A stretch of 64,000 nt of DNA from Bretschneidera sinensis (lineage: Eukaryota > Streptophyta > Magnoliopsida > Brassicales > Akaniaceae), in assembly GCA_023935145.1 (NCBI GenBank), contig CM043697.1, positions 49,970,001 to 50,034,000 on the forward strand. The letters are read 5' to 3'. The translations under genes and the position numbers were made by a program. Each line of letters starts with the position of its first letter. Position 1 is the first letter of the stretch. Below the pieces are notes generated by a model. It did no database searches. It worked only from the letters and a program-made list of their open reading frames with translations, and was not told where the DNA came from. Shown piece after piece: positions 1-10,773 of the stretch.

Positions 1-424
1 CTTGGTCTGGGGCTATCCACGCATGAGGCGGCCTTTGTGCTAAGGGCGATGTGACCTAGAGGGCGGTGATGACATGGGGTCCAACTGTCCGAGTATGGGT
101 CATCCATATGTCGTCTTCTTGTTGGATGTGTATTTTTTAGGAGTATCATGTGGACATGAATTGAAAAATTCCCATACTCTGCTGCTAATATTAATTGAAA
201 GTCACTTTTGTGCTAATATTAATTTTTCTCACACTGTTGCTAATACTTTGTTTGCAACACACTAGGATGAAATTTTTTGTGAGTTTATTTTCTTGTGGCT
301 TGATATTATTATTATTTGTTGTTGTGGTTGATTTTGGTTATGGTATTGTCTATTTAATTCTTACAAACAACGAGGAAAATAATTTTTGCAAACTCTACAT
401 GTTCTTGGTAATTTCCCAATAAAT
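1..424 (+). repeat. possible 3' part of an LTR
   Basis: No gene is visible. The stretch ends directly before a tRNA-Met-like primer binding site at 425, which is where a 5' LTR would end, so it may be the 3' part of an LTR whose start lies outside the window. No second LTR copy is seen inside the window. The inference rests only on the adjacent primer site. Confidence 0.3.
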
Positions 425-435
425 TGGTATCAGAG
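425..435 (+). other. primer-binding-site-like sequence (tRNA-iMet)
   Basis: TGGTATCAGAG matches the usual plant copia primer site complementary to the 3' end of initiator tRNA-Met. The next bases (TC) depart from the usual C. No gag frame follows, so any element here is a remnant. Confidence 0.35.
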
Positions 436-1065
436 TCGATGGTTTGAGTTGTGCAAAGTGACCACAGACGAATATTGACTCCCACAATATTGACTTGTGG
501 TGGAGTGTCCCTTAGATGGTGATCCCATGGAAGATGGAGCGATTGATCCAACAGATGTCAAGCTTGTGGAAGAATAAATGTATTCCAATGATGTTTTGGA
601 GTGGGCTCCTTATGGTTCGCGTGATACTTGACAAGAACATAAATGGTTTCTGCTCAAGCAGAGCGATGAAAACTCACATGAAGAGGAGATTTTTAAGCTC
701 AAGACTCATGAGTTTAAACTTCTAGATTAAATTGATAGTTATCCATGTGTATCAAATCACACGTAAAACCTTCCTTGCTCCTAATAGGAAACATCTTACA
801 TATTCAAAATCACATATATATATATATAGGTAAGGAAAAACATATTCTGTCGGTCTGCACCCTCCATTCAATTATCAATGACTTGTTTGAGACGTTCCTT
901 GTGCAAACCACATGAAATACAAGTTGATTAATATTTAAATATTATTCACATAATTAAGTTCTCACATGCCATTGTTAACCAATGGATTTTCTAATCTGTG
1001 CTTAGTGGTGAGCTGAGGCACTTACCCGTTTGCTATAAACTCTTAATTTCTAGATTTTCTACAGG
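436..1065. other. non-coding stretch, nothing recognised
   Basis: AT-rich DNA with only short chance reading frames. There is a short TA microsatellite near 812-826. I see no domain, RNA gene or repeat structure that I can name. Confidence 0.5.
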
Positions 1066-1257
1066 CGTTGGAAGTAGGACAAGAAATGGAATGGATCAGT
1101 TTGTGGCATAGTTGATGCACCAAAAGAAAAAGCGTAGTTCATGGTTTCTCAGACTAAAAGGCCACATGAATGGATGCCAATGGTGGAAAGATGCAGTGCC
1201 TTAGCTGGTAATGAAGGCATTCCAGGCTATGTTCGGCTAGTTTCTGACTTCATGTAG
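1066..1257 (+). pseudogene. START/lachrymatory-factor-synthase-like exon fragment
   Basis: One frame reads about 64 codons and contains KWNGSV, then DAPKEKA, then HEWMPMVERC and GIPGYVRLVSDFM. This pattern resembles the N-terminal part of plant lachrymatory-factor-synthase-like/polyketide-cyclase proteins of the START/Bet v 1 fold, where a KW-E-G strand is followed by an HKWFP-x-C-x-GxxG-x-VR motif. The frame is broken by TAG at 1075-1077 and 1135-1137 and stops at 1255-1257. An AG precedes the matching region and GTAGGT overlaps its end, so it may have been one exon. No neighbouring exons were found, so I read it as a dead gene fragment. The family call is from memory of the motif and is moderate. 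Confidence 0.45.
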
Positions 1258-2600
1258 GTTTAGATGGATCTGTACACAATTATCACATAGTTACACCTAT
1301 CGAAATAGAAGCAAGCATGGTAGGTTTAGACTCAAGAACTTAAGTTGTATGTAGGTCAAATTAGAATTTATTGACAGGCACCTGCTGATTTAATATATAT
1401 GAACCAACATTTACGTATAACTTGATTTACTTGTAAAGATACTCACAAAATATTAATAAAGATTTCATTATCTCTTTCAATGTTTGTTTTTTTAATCAAA
1501 AAATATTAATATTTATTTATATATATCAAATCAATCATATGTGAGAGATCTTCGATCCTAACATCCCAGATTCAAATTGAACAAAACAGAAACACACAAG
1601 ATTGGCTCTCACAATATTAACCTATAGTGAATTAGATGAATCTCACTAATATTGTCCCTGTGAAAGAAAAAACGATTAATACCTTGATGTTGGGTATTAA
1701 ACCATTGAAAGAATGTGTATTTCAATGTTCTGAAGTAGGGTCTTTATGACGTGACACTTATAACACAGTAACGAGACAAGTGAGCCGTCGTTCCTCACCA
1801 AGTTTTGAATCTTTTATTAGTATTATAGTTTTAAAGTTATAATATAATAAAATATAAAATATATGAGATAATGACCCCCCAATCCCCAATTGATTCCAAA
1901 ACTTAAAAGGCAAATATCCTTCCATCAAAGAAATTAGGAGTGAAATATCTTCTTACAGTCTTGCTTAATCTTCATCTTCAGACATTTCTTCACTCAGCGA
2001 CAATGTACGCCGATCACGAATTCATGATTTCTACTCGTCCCATCCGTCGTAAAAATTAGATATCTATGATTTTATGATTTTATTTTTCACTTGATTAAAT
2101 ATAATATATATTTTAAATTTAAAAATCATATATACTTTTGTTATATATAATAATTAATATATATGCAAATATAAGTGCCAACAAAATTTTATAGATTTCG
2201 TACCATAGATCTTCGGTATGGACACGGTAAAGAAGAAAACCTCTAATGTGCATACAAGTGACTAAACAATAAGACATGTTGAGCTAACCATTTTAGTGAT
2301 ACACTAAACCCAACTAGTAGTTTTAATATTATTCTTTTAGCAATAAAAATAAAAGTGTCATCTCTTAATAAGTTCAAAATCCACACCTCCTTAAGAAACA
2401 AATTATTTAGATTTCCACCCAAAGCATCACAATTAATAAAAGAAAAAGTTGAAGAACTTTTGCCTAACAAAAACATATGATCAAGAGAGAGTATCAGAAA
2501 ACGCTGGTAAGGGACACAGTTCTCCTTTATTTTATATTTAGCCAAGAACTCAACAACTCACAACTATACATATACATACGAGCTGCGCATTGCTCATGTG
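1258..2600. other. non-coding stretch downstream of the vicilin gene
   Basis: AT-rich DNA with no reading frame that resembles a known protein. It separates the START-like fragment from the 3' end of the vicilin gene on the other strand. I see no tRNA, repeat array or LTR boundary. Confidence 0.5.
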
Positions 2601-2607
2601 TCCCCAC

Positions 2608-2613
2608 TTTATT
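2608..2613 (-). terminator. polyadenylation signal of the vicilin gene
   Basis: On the minus strand this is a perfect AATAAA, about 45 bases after the vicilin stop codon. That is a normal position for a plant near-upstream polyadenylation element. Confidence 0.5.
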
Positions 2614-2657
2614 AATTCCCTGAAGTCTCAATTCCTTTTTCTCTCATCCTCGGAAAA

Positions 2658-4814
2658 TCATGCATAAGCACGGCCCTGTTGTCCTTGTTCTCCTGGGCCT
2701 TGTTCTACTGGCCCAGGGAAGAAGAACTCCTCATTTTGATTACTAAAGAACCTCTCTACCACTTGTCCTTTCTTTTTAAATGCCAACTCTTTCGCTGCCC
2801 TCTCCATACTCTTGACAATATTCCATTTCCCTGTAAAATACCAGCAAAAAAAAGAATCAGCACATAAACAATCAATCAAATCAAAAGAAGGTTATAATGA
2901 GATAGCTTAATTACCTGCAAGAGGGTATCTAATGTTGCCTTGAGCATTGACCTGATAGCAAACAACTTGCAGATAGTTATTACTAGGTGAAGCGACCATT
3001 ACCACTGGATGACCTGCCTCGACAATGAATACTGTGTTCTCCCTCAAGCTCGCGCTAATTTTGTGGTAAATAGGGCCTTTGCTCTCTTCTTCACTTTCGT
3101 TGTGGTGTTTATTATCGGATGACTTATTAGAAGATGAGAAATGAGGACACACAATTTCAAGCTCCCCTTCTCCATTAACAACAGCACATATGTCAGTCGC
3201 CCTTGAGTTGTAGAAAGGACCAAACATGTTTCCCTGTCCGTAAAAAAAGACACATAAACAATGTGAGCTCCATCACTTGATTCAATATTGAAAATAGACT
3301 AATTAATGCCTCAGCGTCCCATAATTTGGAATGTGTAGGTATCACGAGACTCAATATAATCTTTTACAGTAATAGTTAATGTCAAAAGCAATTGGAACGT
3401 CTAAAAAAGAAAAGAATGGACAAAACAAAATCGAGACAGAGGAAGTATTAAGTATATTCGAAATCTTTGGAGGAGAAAGAATTTACGTTGTAAATATTGG
3501 CAAAATAAACATTGACGTTGAGGTCTTGAAGTGGGCTATAATCCTTGGCTTGAGCTTCGAAGAGTTGGCCGAACTTGTTGCTCTTAGAGGGAATCTTATT
3601 GAAGAGGCTGAATGCCTTTGGCTTGTCTCCGAAAGGCCAAGACCAAGGCCACCCGCCTTCTCCCTTGCTCAAGGCCTGAATTTGTTCTCTGCTCGCTTTC
3701 ACAATGCTTCCGTAATGCTGTTGCCCAAACAGCAGCTTCAACGCTTCCATTGGAGTCTGATTAATAACTAAATGTATAAATAAGACAAATTGTTCTATTT
3801 TTCACTGAATCACCTTAGAATCCACCTATATCCATCTACATATAAAAGATCTGAAGAAAAAATGTTAAAAAAACCTTACATTTAAAGCAGCTTCAAGTAT
3901 TTTCCAACTGAATGCTGTGTAAAACGAATCAGGATTTGGACCACCTGACCCATAAAATGCCTGTATACGCCAATTATTTCAAAAAATTAAACATCACCAA
4001 TTATAAAAGATAATGGAACACTGTAATTATGTAGCACAAGTACCACGAATTCATCAGGAAGATTGACGGGCAGGAGGAGCTTGATGATGCGGAGTTTCTC
4101 ATTTTTATCTGTACTGGTCATATAAACAGTGGTGCCTGCATGAACCCTTAGTATATATCCACGTTTAACATTATAGCTCTCTCTCTTGTTCTCAAGCACA
4201 AACGTGATAATTCCTTGACCTATATTGATCCATAATATTATATAAATAAATTAAACCCGTCAAATTGTTGACTAAATGGACATGGAAATTAAAAACAGAG
4301 TGCATATAATTATTAATTTATTATAAACAGATAACTACTACTTACCACTATCAACAAAGATGACGGCATCAGCATCCAAGTAGTTTGGTTGAACATAGGT
4401 TTGGGGATTGGCCTCCAGAAAAGCAAGTCGATAATTGTTGATGCCACGAAGGAGCTTGGATTTCTTGATGAACTTATCAAGAACATCAACTCTTCCATGC
4501 TCTGTCTTCACTCTTGTGGTGAAGAATTTTTTATCTTCAAACACGTAAGGGTTGTTCTCTTCTTTTGCCTTCTCTTTTCCCTTCTCCTCCTCTTTTCCCT
4601 TCTCCTCATCTTTTCCCTTCTCCTCTGTCCCTTTCTCTTCTGTTCCTTTCTCCTGTGTTCCTTTCTCTTGATTCACTCTGAGGTAGTACTCTTCATCATC
4701 AACCTCACTCTGGTGATTCAATTCTGAGTCCTTTATAGCATCAGCTAAAACAGCAAAGAGAAACAGAGCAGAAAAGAGCAAGACGGCCAAAGAAAGCTTT
4801 GCTTTGACACCCAT
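2658..4814 (-). CDS. vicilin-like 7S seed storage globulin, six exons
   Basis: The product is a 7S globulin, a double-cupin nitrogen-storage protein deposited in protein storage vacuoles of seeds. Exons (plus coordinates, transcribed right to left) are 4346-4814, 4044-4219, 3880-3960, 3487-3756, 2915-3233 and 2658-2830, all with GT/AG introns and compatible phases, giving 1488 nt and 495 residues. The start is the first ATG, followed by a signal peptide (about residues 1-26). Residues 50-86 are a Lys/Glu/Gly-rich linker built from EKGT/EKGK units. The first cupin begins at NPYVF (88-92) and contains LRGINNYR; the second contains FGPFYNSRAT and GHPVVMVAS. Six exons is the classical vicilin layout. 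No stop or frameshift is present, so the gene looks functional. The C-terminus ends in GRAYA. Closeness to tree-nut vicilin allergens is likely but was not tested. Confidence 0.92.
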
Positions 4815-4884
4815 TACCACTAGAAATCTCTAAATTAACGAGCTTTGCTTTCTCGATGAAGAGAGAAAGAAGGTGATTGTATCA

Positions 4885-4891
4885 TTATATA
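4885..4891 (-). promoter_or_regulatory. TATA box of the vicilin gene
   Basis: TATATAA on the minus strand, 71 bases upstream of the start codon. This suits a core promoter with a short 5' UTR. Confidence 0.65.
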
Positions 4892-4915
4892 GTTTTGAAT
4901 TGTGGAAGAGAAATC

Positions 4916-4923
4916 CATGCATG
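4916..4923. promoter_or_regulatory. RY element (legumin box)
   Basis: CATGCATG, a perfect palindromic RY repeat, about 25 bases upstream of the TATA box. RY repeats are bound by B3 factors (FUS3, ABI3, LEC2) and drive seed-specific expression. The position fits the vicilin call. Confidence 0.75.
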
Positions 4924-4940
4924 AAGACCAGTGTCCATCT

Positions 4941-4948
4941 TACGTGGC
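4941..4948. promoter_or_regulatory. ABRE-type ACGT element
   Basis: TACGTGGC contains the ACGTGGC core of abscisic-acid response elements, which bind bZIP factors such as ABI5. It lies about 50 bases upstream of the vicilin TATA box and next to the RY element, a usual pairing in seed-storage promoters. Confidence 0.6.
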
Positions 4949-5080
4949 CTGCGTATTAGCAATTAGCAAAGAAAGAACAGAAACAGAAAAAGAGCCATGT
5001 GCTTAAGATAGTGGCTTAATTTTGCACTACAAACCATATGCAAAACGACGGCCCTTTTGCGCTTGGGAGTGCGGACCCTT

Positions 5081-5086
5081 CACGTG
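5081..5086. promoter_or_regulatory. G-box in the distal vicilin promoter
   Basis: Perfect CACGTG within CACGTGCC, about 190 bases upstream of the TATA box. G-boxes bind bZIP and bHLH factors. Its link to this promoter is inferred from position. Confidence 0.45.
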
Positions 5087-5185
5087 CCACATTTCAGCGG
5101 TGAGTGACGATCCGAAACGAGGTTATGGATTTTCGAGCTACATTTTGATAAAAAAAAATTTGGATGGTCCAAGTTTAAAGATTTA

Positions 5186-5315
5186 ATGGTTTAAATTAAT
5201 TAAAAAATTTATTAATAATTTTAAAAAATTTTATTGATAACAAAATTAAAAATTTAATATTATTCATAAAAATTTTAAAATTATCAATAAAATTTTTAAC
5301 TGATTTAAACATAAT
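5186..5315. repeat. small AT-rich inverted repeat (foldback)
   Basis: Arms at 5186-5222 and 5278-5315 are imperfect inverted copies of each other (ATGGTTTAAATTAATTAAAA against the reverse complement of the right arm). The loop is also AT-rich. It may be a small MITE, but no clear target duplication is seen. Confidence 0.4.
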
Positions 5316-6130
5316 AATTTATATTTAAATTAATGAAAAATTTTTCTCATATTAAAATTTAAAAAACTTTAGATGTATCATCAATTTATTTGCGATACAA
5401 GATTGTGAAATAATAATCGTAATACACACGTACATTTTGAATATATAGTGATTTTATTAAGTCTCAAAATTTATTGAGATCAAATCTATACAAAATACTA
5501 TGGTAAATTTAATAATACAGTTTTTATAACCAAAAAAATTAATACTTATCGAATATAAGTTACATTATATGCAAACCAACTGTTCCATAAAAAAAAAATG
5601 ACTTTTTTCTTTTATTTTTATGGATCATTAACGTACTCGATGCACTAAAAAAGTACACCTTCGAATCTTAGAGCCAACGAACTTCAATCAAGCTTTGTAA
5701 AACGAAAAATATAAAATACATCTATATTCTATGCATCTTACATTTCAGACTCATAGTGCTCCTAATTCCTATGTGGCGATTTGGCACTATAATTTATTTT
5801 GATCCAAATTTGATTCGTTTTGATTCATATAGTGAAAGTTATGATCCGTTAATTTGATTTTAATTTTAATTTGTTAATTTATTTGACAAACAAATCAATA
5901 TTAGAATTACTTTGATTTATTTTGATAATGATCGATCCGATTTTAATTTTATATATTATGTATTATTTTTTATATAATATATATGTTTTGTTTTTATAAT
6001 ATAAAAATATATATATATACTATAAATTAGTACTCTTCAAACTGGTATGTTATATGAGTTATTTATATTATATGTATTGATAAAAAAATTAAATATTTAA
6101 GAAAATTATAATTTTCTTTTAATATATATA
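5316..6130. other. AT-rich intergenic DNA
   Basis: No coding signal is seen. The stretch ends in TA-dinucleotide runs (about 6003-6020 and 6122-6132) into which the copia element inserted. Confidence 0.5.
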
Positions 6131-6715
6131 TATTAGGAAAAATTATCAGGTTGAAGCTAACACACAACTAAAGTGAAGTGAGAAAAATAGATATAAAATG
6201 GACACAAATATTTTACGTGGAAAAACCCCCGAACAAATTTGGGGTAAAAAAACCATGGGCAAGTGTATGAGGATTTCATTATTGTAAAATAGGGATTACA
6301 ACATCTTCTCTCTAATTACAATGAGATAACAATTGTCTAATCTCTATTGTAATAGGAGAAACAACTTTCTCACAAAATCGGGAAAAAATATTACTTACAA
6401 AGAATGAACAAATTTTCCTCTCTAAGTAGTAACTCTCAAGAAAACTCTCACACTCTTTCTAATACTCTTCTTGGTGTGTGTTACAAATGAATGCCAAAGG
6501 AGTATTTATAGGTTTCATTGGCAACTCACCATTAATGTTGGCAGCTCCACCCTAATTAATTTTGGCAGCTTACCATTAATATTGGCAGTCATTGTCTCCA
6601 CCAAATTGCCATTAATATTGGTAGCCATTGTCTCCACCAACTTGCCATTAATATTGGCAGCCTTTGTCTTGTGGAGAAAGTGACTTTACCACATGTAAAA
6701 GGTCATCTCTTATCA
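6131..6715 (-). repeat. 3' LTR of the copia element
   Basis: 585 bases, matching 10774-11322 almost throughout. In element orientation it starts TGATAAGAG. The far end reads AATA where the other LTR reads AACA, so the terminal dinucleotide is mutated. TATAAATA lies at 6503-6510 on the minus strand. Upstream of it is a block of 36-base tandem repeats containing CCATTAATATTGGCAG. This LTR has one more unit than its partner, which accounts for the full 36-base length difference. Confidence 0.9.
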
Positions 6716-6728
6716 CATTCTCCCACTT
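6716..6728 (-). other. polypurine tract of the copia element
   Basis: AAGTGGGAGAATG on the minus strand, abutting the 3' LTR. This is the usual copia plus-strand primer sequence. Confidence 0.8.
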
Positions 6729-6782
6729 AAAGTCACTTTCGTAATCCTTCCATCCTTCCTCACTTGCCAAATCCATGCTTGC

Positions 6783-7550
6783 TTACATTTCCGCTAGACC
6801 ACATGAGGATCTACACCATTTAAACTTGTCAGTGTTGATCGGCTTGGTCATAACATCTGCTAGGTTGGTGTGAATCTTCTGCATATCTACACTACCTTCT
6901 TCCACTACTTCTCGAACGAAGTGATACTGAACCCTTATGTGCTTTGTCCGTGAATGAAAAGTTGGATTCCTTGCAATGTGCAAGGTACTCTGACTGTCAC
7001 AAAACAAAACAATCTTCTCCTGCTTGTGCCCGAGCTCTTCCAATAACCTTTGTATCCAAACTATTTCCTTGCAAGCTTGTGTAGCCGCCATGTATTCTGC
7101 TTCCATTGTAGATAGAGCTACAATCGTCTGCAGTTTAGAAACCCAGCTTACAGCCCCTCCTGCAAGTGTAAACACATAACATGTAGTAGACTTGTTTTTA
7201 TTGAGATCCCCTACAAAATCTGAGTCAACATAGCCTCTAACAGTAAAATCTGATCATGCGTAACATAATGTAGCATCTGAGGCTCCTCTTATGTATCTCA
7301 GAACCCTCTTCACAGTATTCCAATGCTCTCCACCAGGATTCGCCATAAATCGACTAACCACTCCCACTGCTTGTGCAATGTCTAGTCTTGTACAAATCAT
7401 AGCAAAAATCAAACTTCCCACTGCTGATGCATACGGTACTCGAGACATCTCCCTCCTCTCTCCTTCATTGCTAGGACTCATACTTGAGAATAACTTGAAA
7501 TTAATAGGAAGTGGGGTAGAAATTGGCTTACTATCTTGCATGTTGAAGCG
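6783..7550 (-). pseudogene. copia RNase H domain
   Basis: This part degrades the RNA of the RNA:DNA hybrid during reverse transcription. Visible motifs are ALSTMEAEY, LFCDSQS and RTKHIRVQYH, which carry the acidic active-site residues of copia RNase H, and a C-terminal DVMTKP segment typical of the polyprotein end. An in-frame TGA at 7254-7256 interrupts the linker from reverse transcriptase, and TGA at 7551-7553 separates the two domains. The terminal stop is at 6783-6785. The frame is the same as the rest of the polyprotein. Confidence 0.88.
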
Positions 7551-7553
7551 TCA

Positions 7554-8330
7554 CAAGATCTTGTTGAAGTAGTTCTTCTGGGAAAGCCAAATCTTCCTGT
7601 TATTTTTGTCTCGGTGAATCTGCATCCCTAGAATCTTGTTTGCTGGTCCCAAATCCTTCATATCAAACTCCCTAGCTAACTGTGCCTTCAATTCTTGGAT
7701 TTGATCTCTGTTGGGGCCTGCTACCACCATGTCATCTGCATACAACAACAAGATAATAAAATCATTATCACCATCAAACCTTTTGAAGTATGTACAATGG
7801 TCTGAACTGAGTCTGTTGTATCCAAGGTTAATAATGAAGGAATCAAATCTCTTGTACCAACACCTTGGCGCTTGTTTGAGATCGTATAGAGATTTGTTCA
7901 ACCTGCAAACCAAGTTTTCTTTTCCCGTTTCAGCAAAACCTTCTGGTTTGAGCATATAGATTTCTTCTTCAAGTTCTCCATGAAGAAATGCAGTTTTCAC
8001 ATCCAACTGCTCCAGATGTAAGTCAAAGATAGCACACATTGCCAGGACTACTCTGATTGTTGTAAGCCGAACCACTAGGGAAAATATCTTATTGAAATCA
8101 ATACCTTCTTTCTGAGTGAATCCTTTTACCACTAGTCTTGCACGAAACCGTTCCACTTGATCATTGTTATCCCGCTTGATCTTGTAAACCCATTTGTTAC
8201 CTATAGATTTTCTCCTATATGGCAATGGTACCAGTTCCCAAGTCTTGTTCTTGTGTAGAGCTTCAATTTCTTCCTGCATTGCTGCCATCCACAAAGACAC
8301 ATCTGAGCTACTTGTAGCTTCTTGGAAAGT
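7554..8330 (-). pseudogene. copia reverse transcriptase domain
   Basis: RNA-dependent DNA polymerase. The segment begins near WMAAMQEEIEALHKNKTWEL and includes KARLV-type RARLVVKGFTQ, LDVKTAFLHGELEEEIYM, SLYDLKQAPRCWY and the catalytic LLYADDMVVAG. These are in the normal order and spacing for copia. The domain itself is free of stops over about 250 codons and ends at TGA 7551-7553. Its upstream linker to integrase (8331-8603) is acidic and variable, as is usual. Confidence 0.92.
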
Positions 8331-8603
8331 TGAGGGCTCTCCATCCTCCGTTAAAAGATAGTATGCAACATTGCTCTCAGTAACATACTCCGAATGCCAA
8401 GCTGGTGGCCTTCTCTCACGAGTTGACCGATGAGCTTCTAGAGCCTCAGACTCGACTGGTTCTTGTACCTCGTGCTCTGGTGCTGCTTCAGTAGAAACTA
8501 GAGTTTCTTGTACCTGATTATTTTCCACCTGTATTGTTGTAGTCTCTGAAACCTCTTTCGACGTGTTATCGTCTCCATCTTTTTGTAGTAGTTGATCTTC
8601 TGC

Positions 8604-9494
8604 AAAGATCACATCCCTACTGACAACAACCTTGCGGGTAGTGGGATCCCACAGGAGATACCCCTTTACTCCGTCAGTATACCCCAAGAATATACACCTC
8701 ATAGATTTCGGATTCAACTTCGTTCTTTCTTGGGCATTGTACATCACATACGCAGGACATCCAAAAGAATGTAAAGTAGAGTAGTCCACTGGCTTACCAG
8801 TCTACATCTCCATCGGCGTCTTTAAATTAATTGCTGTTGATGGCGATCGATTTATCACATAACAGTCGGTTTTGACTGCTTCTGCCAAAAAAAAGTTGGG
8901 TTGACCTGCAGTCCTCAACATAGTTCTCATCCTTTCTGTAAGAGTTTTATTCATCTGCTCTGCCACTCAATTTTGCTGAGGCATGTATGTGACTGTGAAC
9001 TGTCGTTTGACACATTCTCGCTTACAAAGAGCAAGAAACTCGTCGTCTGTGTACTCTCTTCCATTATCTATCCTCAAGCACTTGATCTTTTTCCCAGATT
9101 CAAGTTCCACTTGTGCTTTGAAGTCTTTAAATACCGGAAACACATCTGACTTCTTCTTGATTGGATACACCCAACATCTCCTAGAGTAATCATCAATAAA
9201 AAACACAAAGTACTTTGCTCCTCCTAGGGACATTTCCGGTGATTCTCATACATCAGAATGAATCAAATCTAGAATGCATTTACTCCTAGCATCAGATCTG
9301 CTAAACTTCAATCTATGCTGCTTACTTGTAACACAATGCTCACAGAAAGGTAGATTTACTGATTTGAGCCCTAGAAGCAGCTTTCTGTCGGAGAGAATCT
9401 TCAAACCTCGTTCTGACATATGGCCTAGTTTGAGGTGCCACATCATCGTCGACTTTTCTCCCTTGCTGGTTGACGCGACACACGCATAAGCTTC
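8604..9494 (-). pseudogene. copia integrase
   Basis: The enzyme that joins element DNA to the host chromosome. The HHCC zinc region is visible as WHLKLGH then CEHC. The catalytic core is visible as LIHSDV (first Asp), RIDNGREY (second Asp) and the Glu of the VAEQMN segment. The GCPAYV and FLGY motifs close the domain. It is cut by stops at 9495-9497, 9246-9248, 8967-8969 and 8802-8804, all in the common frame. The stop at 9246-9248 falls where relatives usually have Trp. Confidence 0.88.
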
Positions 9495-9497
9495 CTA

Positions 9498-9860
9498 CAG
9501 TGTTTCTCCTTTAAGCATGAATAGATTCACCGCGATCTTTTCTGCTTTCATAACCACAAGCGCACCTCTGACAATCTTCATGATCCCATTTTCGACATGG
9601 GTCTTGCATCCAAGACTATCTATTTGCCCTAAAGACAATAGATTCTTCCTTAGGCCATTTACATGTCGTACCTCCTGAATAGTGCAAACCGTACCATCAA
9701 ACATCTTTATCTTGATAGTACCAATACCAGCGATCTCCAAAGTATGATCATCACCAATGTGTACAGAACCTTCTTAGATTGGTTCATATTTGTGGAACCA
9801 TTCTCTCCGAGATGTCATGTGCCATGTTGCTCCTGAGTCTAGTAACCAGACATCAGCGAA
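9498..9860 (-). pseudogene. copia aspartic protease
   Basis: Processes the polyprotein. The catalytic LLDSGAT motif is present just after the TAG at 9861-9863, followed by WHMTS and GIGTIKIKM. A further TAA at 9774-9776 interrupts the domain and TAG at 9495-9497 ends it. The active-site triad Asp-Ser-Gly is intact. The frame is continuous with gag and integrase. Confidence 0.85.
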
Positions 9861-9863
9861 CTA

Positions 9864-10721
9864 CTTTCTGCCTCCAACTACCGTTGTTGCTTTACTGTAT
9901 AGAACTTCACCATCATTCGAGATACTTGCCACATTCCCTTGAGCATTTGAAGACTCAGGGTCTCCATTCTTCCTTCTGTTCCAACAATCCTTCTTGATGC
10001 GCCCTTTCTTGCCACAGTTGTAGCACTTGAAATTCTTCTTACTTCTCGATTTCGATCTACTATGATTCTGACTCCCACTGGGGCCACGTTCCGTTGATCT
10101 TCCTCTCGTCATCGTCAAAGCTTCAGCTTGCTGCGAACCTGCTTATCTGTCTTCCTTGTTTTTGTGCATGGTTTCTTCTTCCAAAACAGCAGCTGCAATT
10201 TTGTCGAAGACTAGATAGTCTATGAGGATGTTGTTCGTCAAGTTGATGATGAGTTGATCATACGAGTCAGGTAAACTTTGTAGTAGAAGTTTCACACGTT
10301 CAGATGTCTCTATTATGTAACCCATCGATGTAAGTTGCAAAAATAGAGTATTCAAAATGTTGATGTGGTCGGTCACCGATATGGATTCCGCCATTCGAAG
10401 AGTGTAAAGTCTCATCTTTAAGAAGATCTTATTGTGTAGTGACTTGGCCTCGTACAGTCTTGTTAGAGTATCACAAATCTCCTTCGCAGTCTTCTTTTCT
10501 GCAACACTAGATAACACTTCATCGGCTAGTGCTAAGTGTAGATCGGCAATTACGTTGCTGTCCATCTCGTTCCACTTGCTGTCGTCAGTGATCTCTGCGG
10601 GCTTTTCTCCAATTGCTGCCAAACAATTGTCTTTCCTCAAAATTGCCTTAATCTTCATTTTCCACAAAGAGAAATTACTCCCGTTAAACTTCTCAACATC
10701 AAACTTTATTGTAGTTGACAT
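9864..10721 (-). pseudogene. copia gag with altered zinc knuckle
   Basis: The nucleocapsid/capsid precursor. The chosen ATG at 10719-10721 gives MSTTIKF followed by FNGSNFSLWKMKI, the usual copia gag start. A stop at 10143-10145 separates the capsid-like part from the basic C-terminal part. The zinc knuckle reads CYNCGKKGRIKKDC: the spacing is right for CX2CX4HX4C but the histidine is Arg (CGC), so metal binding is probably lost. The next stop is at 9861-9863. Confidence 0.88.
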
Positions 10722-10760
10722 CTCGTTCACAACAATCTGCTTCACACCCCTCAACCAATA

Positions 10761-10772
10761 GCTCTGATACCA
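10761..10772 (-). other. primer binding site of the copia element (tRNA-iMet)
   Basis: TGGTATCAGAGC on the minus strand, one base from the end of the 5' LTR. It is a perfect match to the standard initiator tRNA-Met site. Confidence 0.88.
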
Positions 10773-10773
10773 C

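Noticed and set aside
4389..4727. 112-codon plus-strand frame opposite vicilin exon 1
   Set aside because: Leu/Phe/Ser-rich translation of the antisense of the EKG repeat; a composition artefact.
10432..10761. 109-codon plus-strand frame opposite copia gag
   Set aside because: Shadow of gag on the other strand; no known domain.
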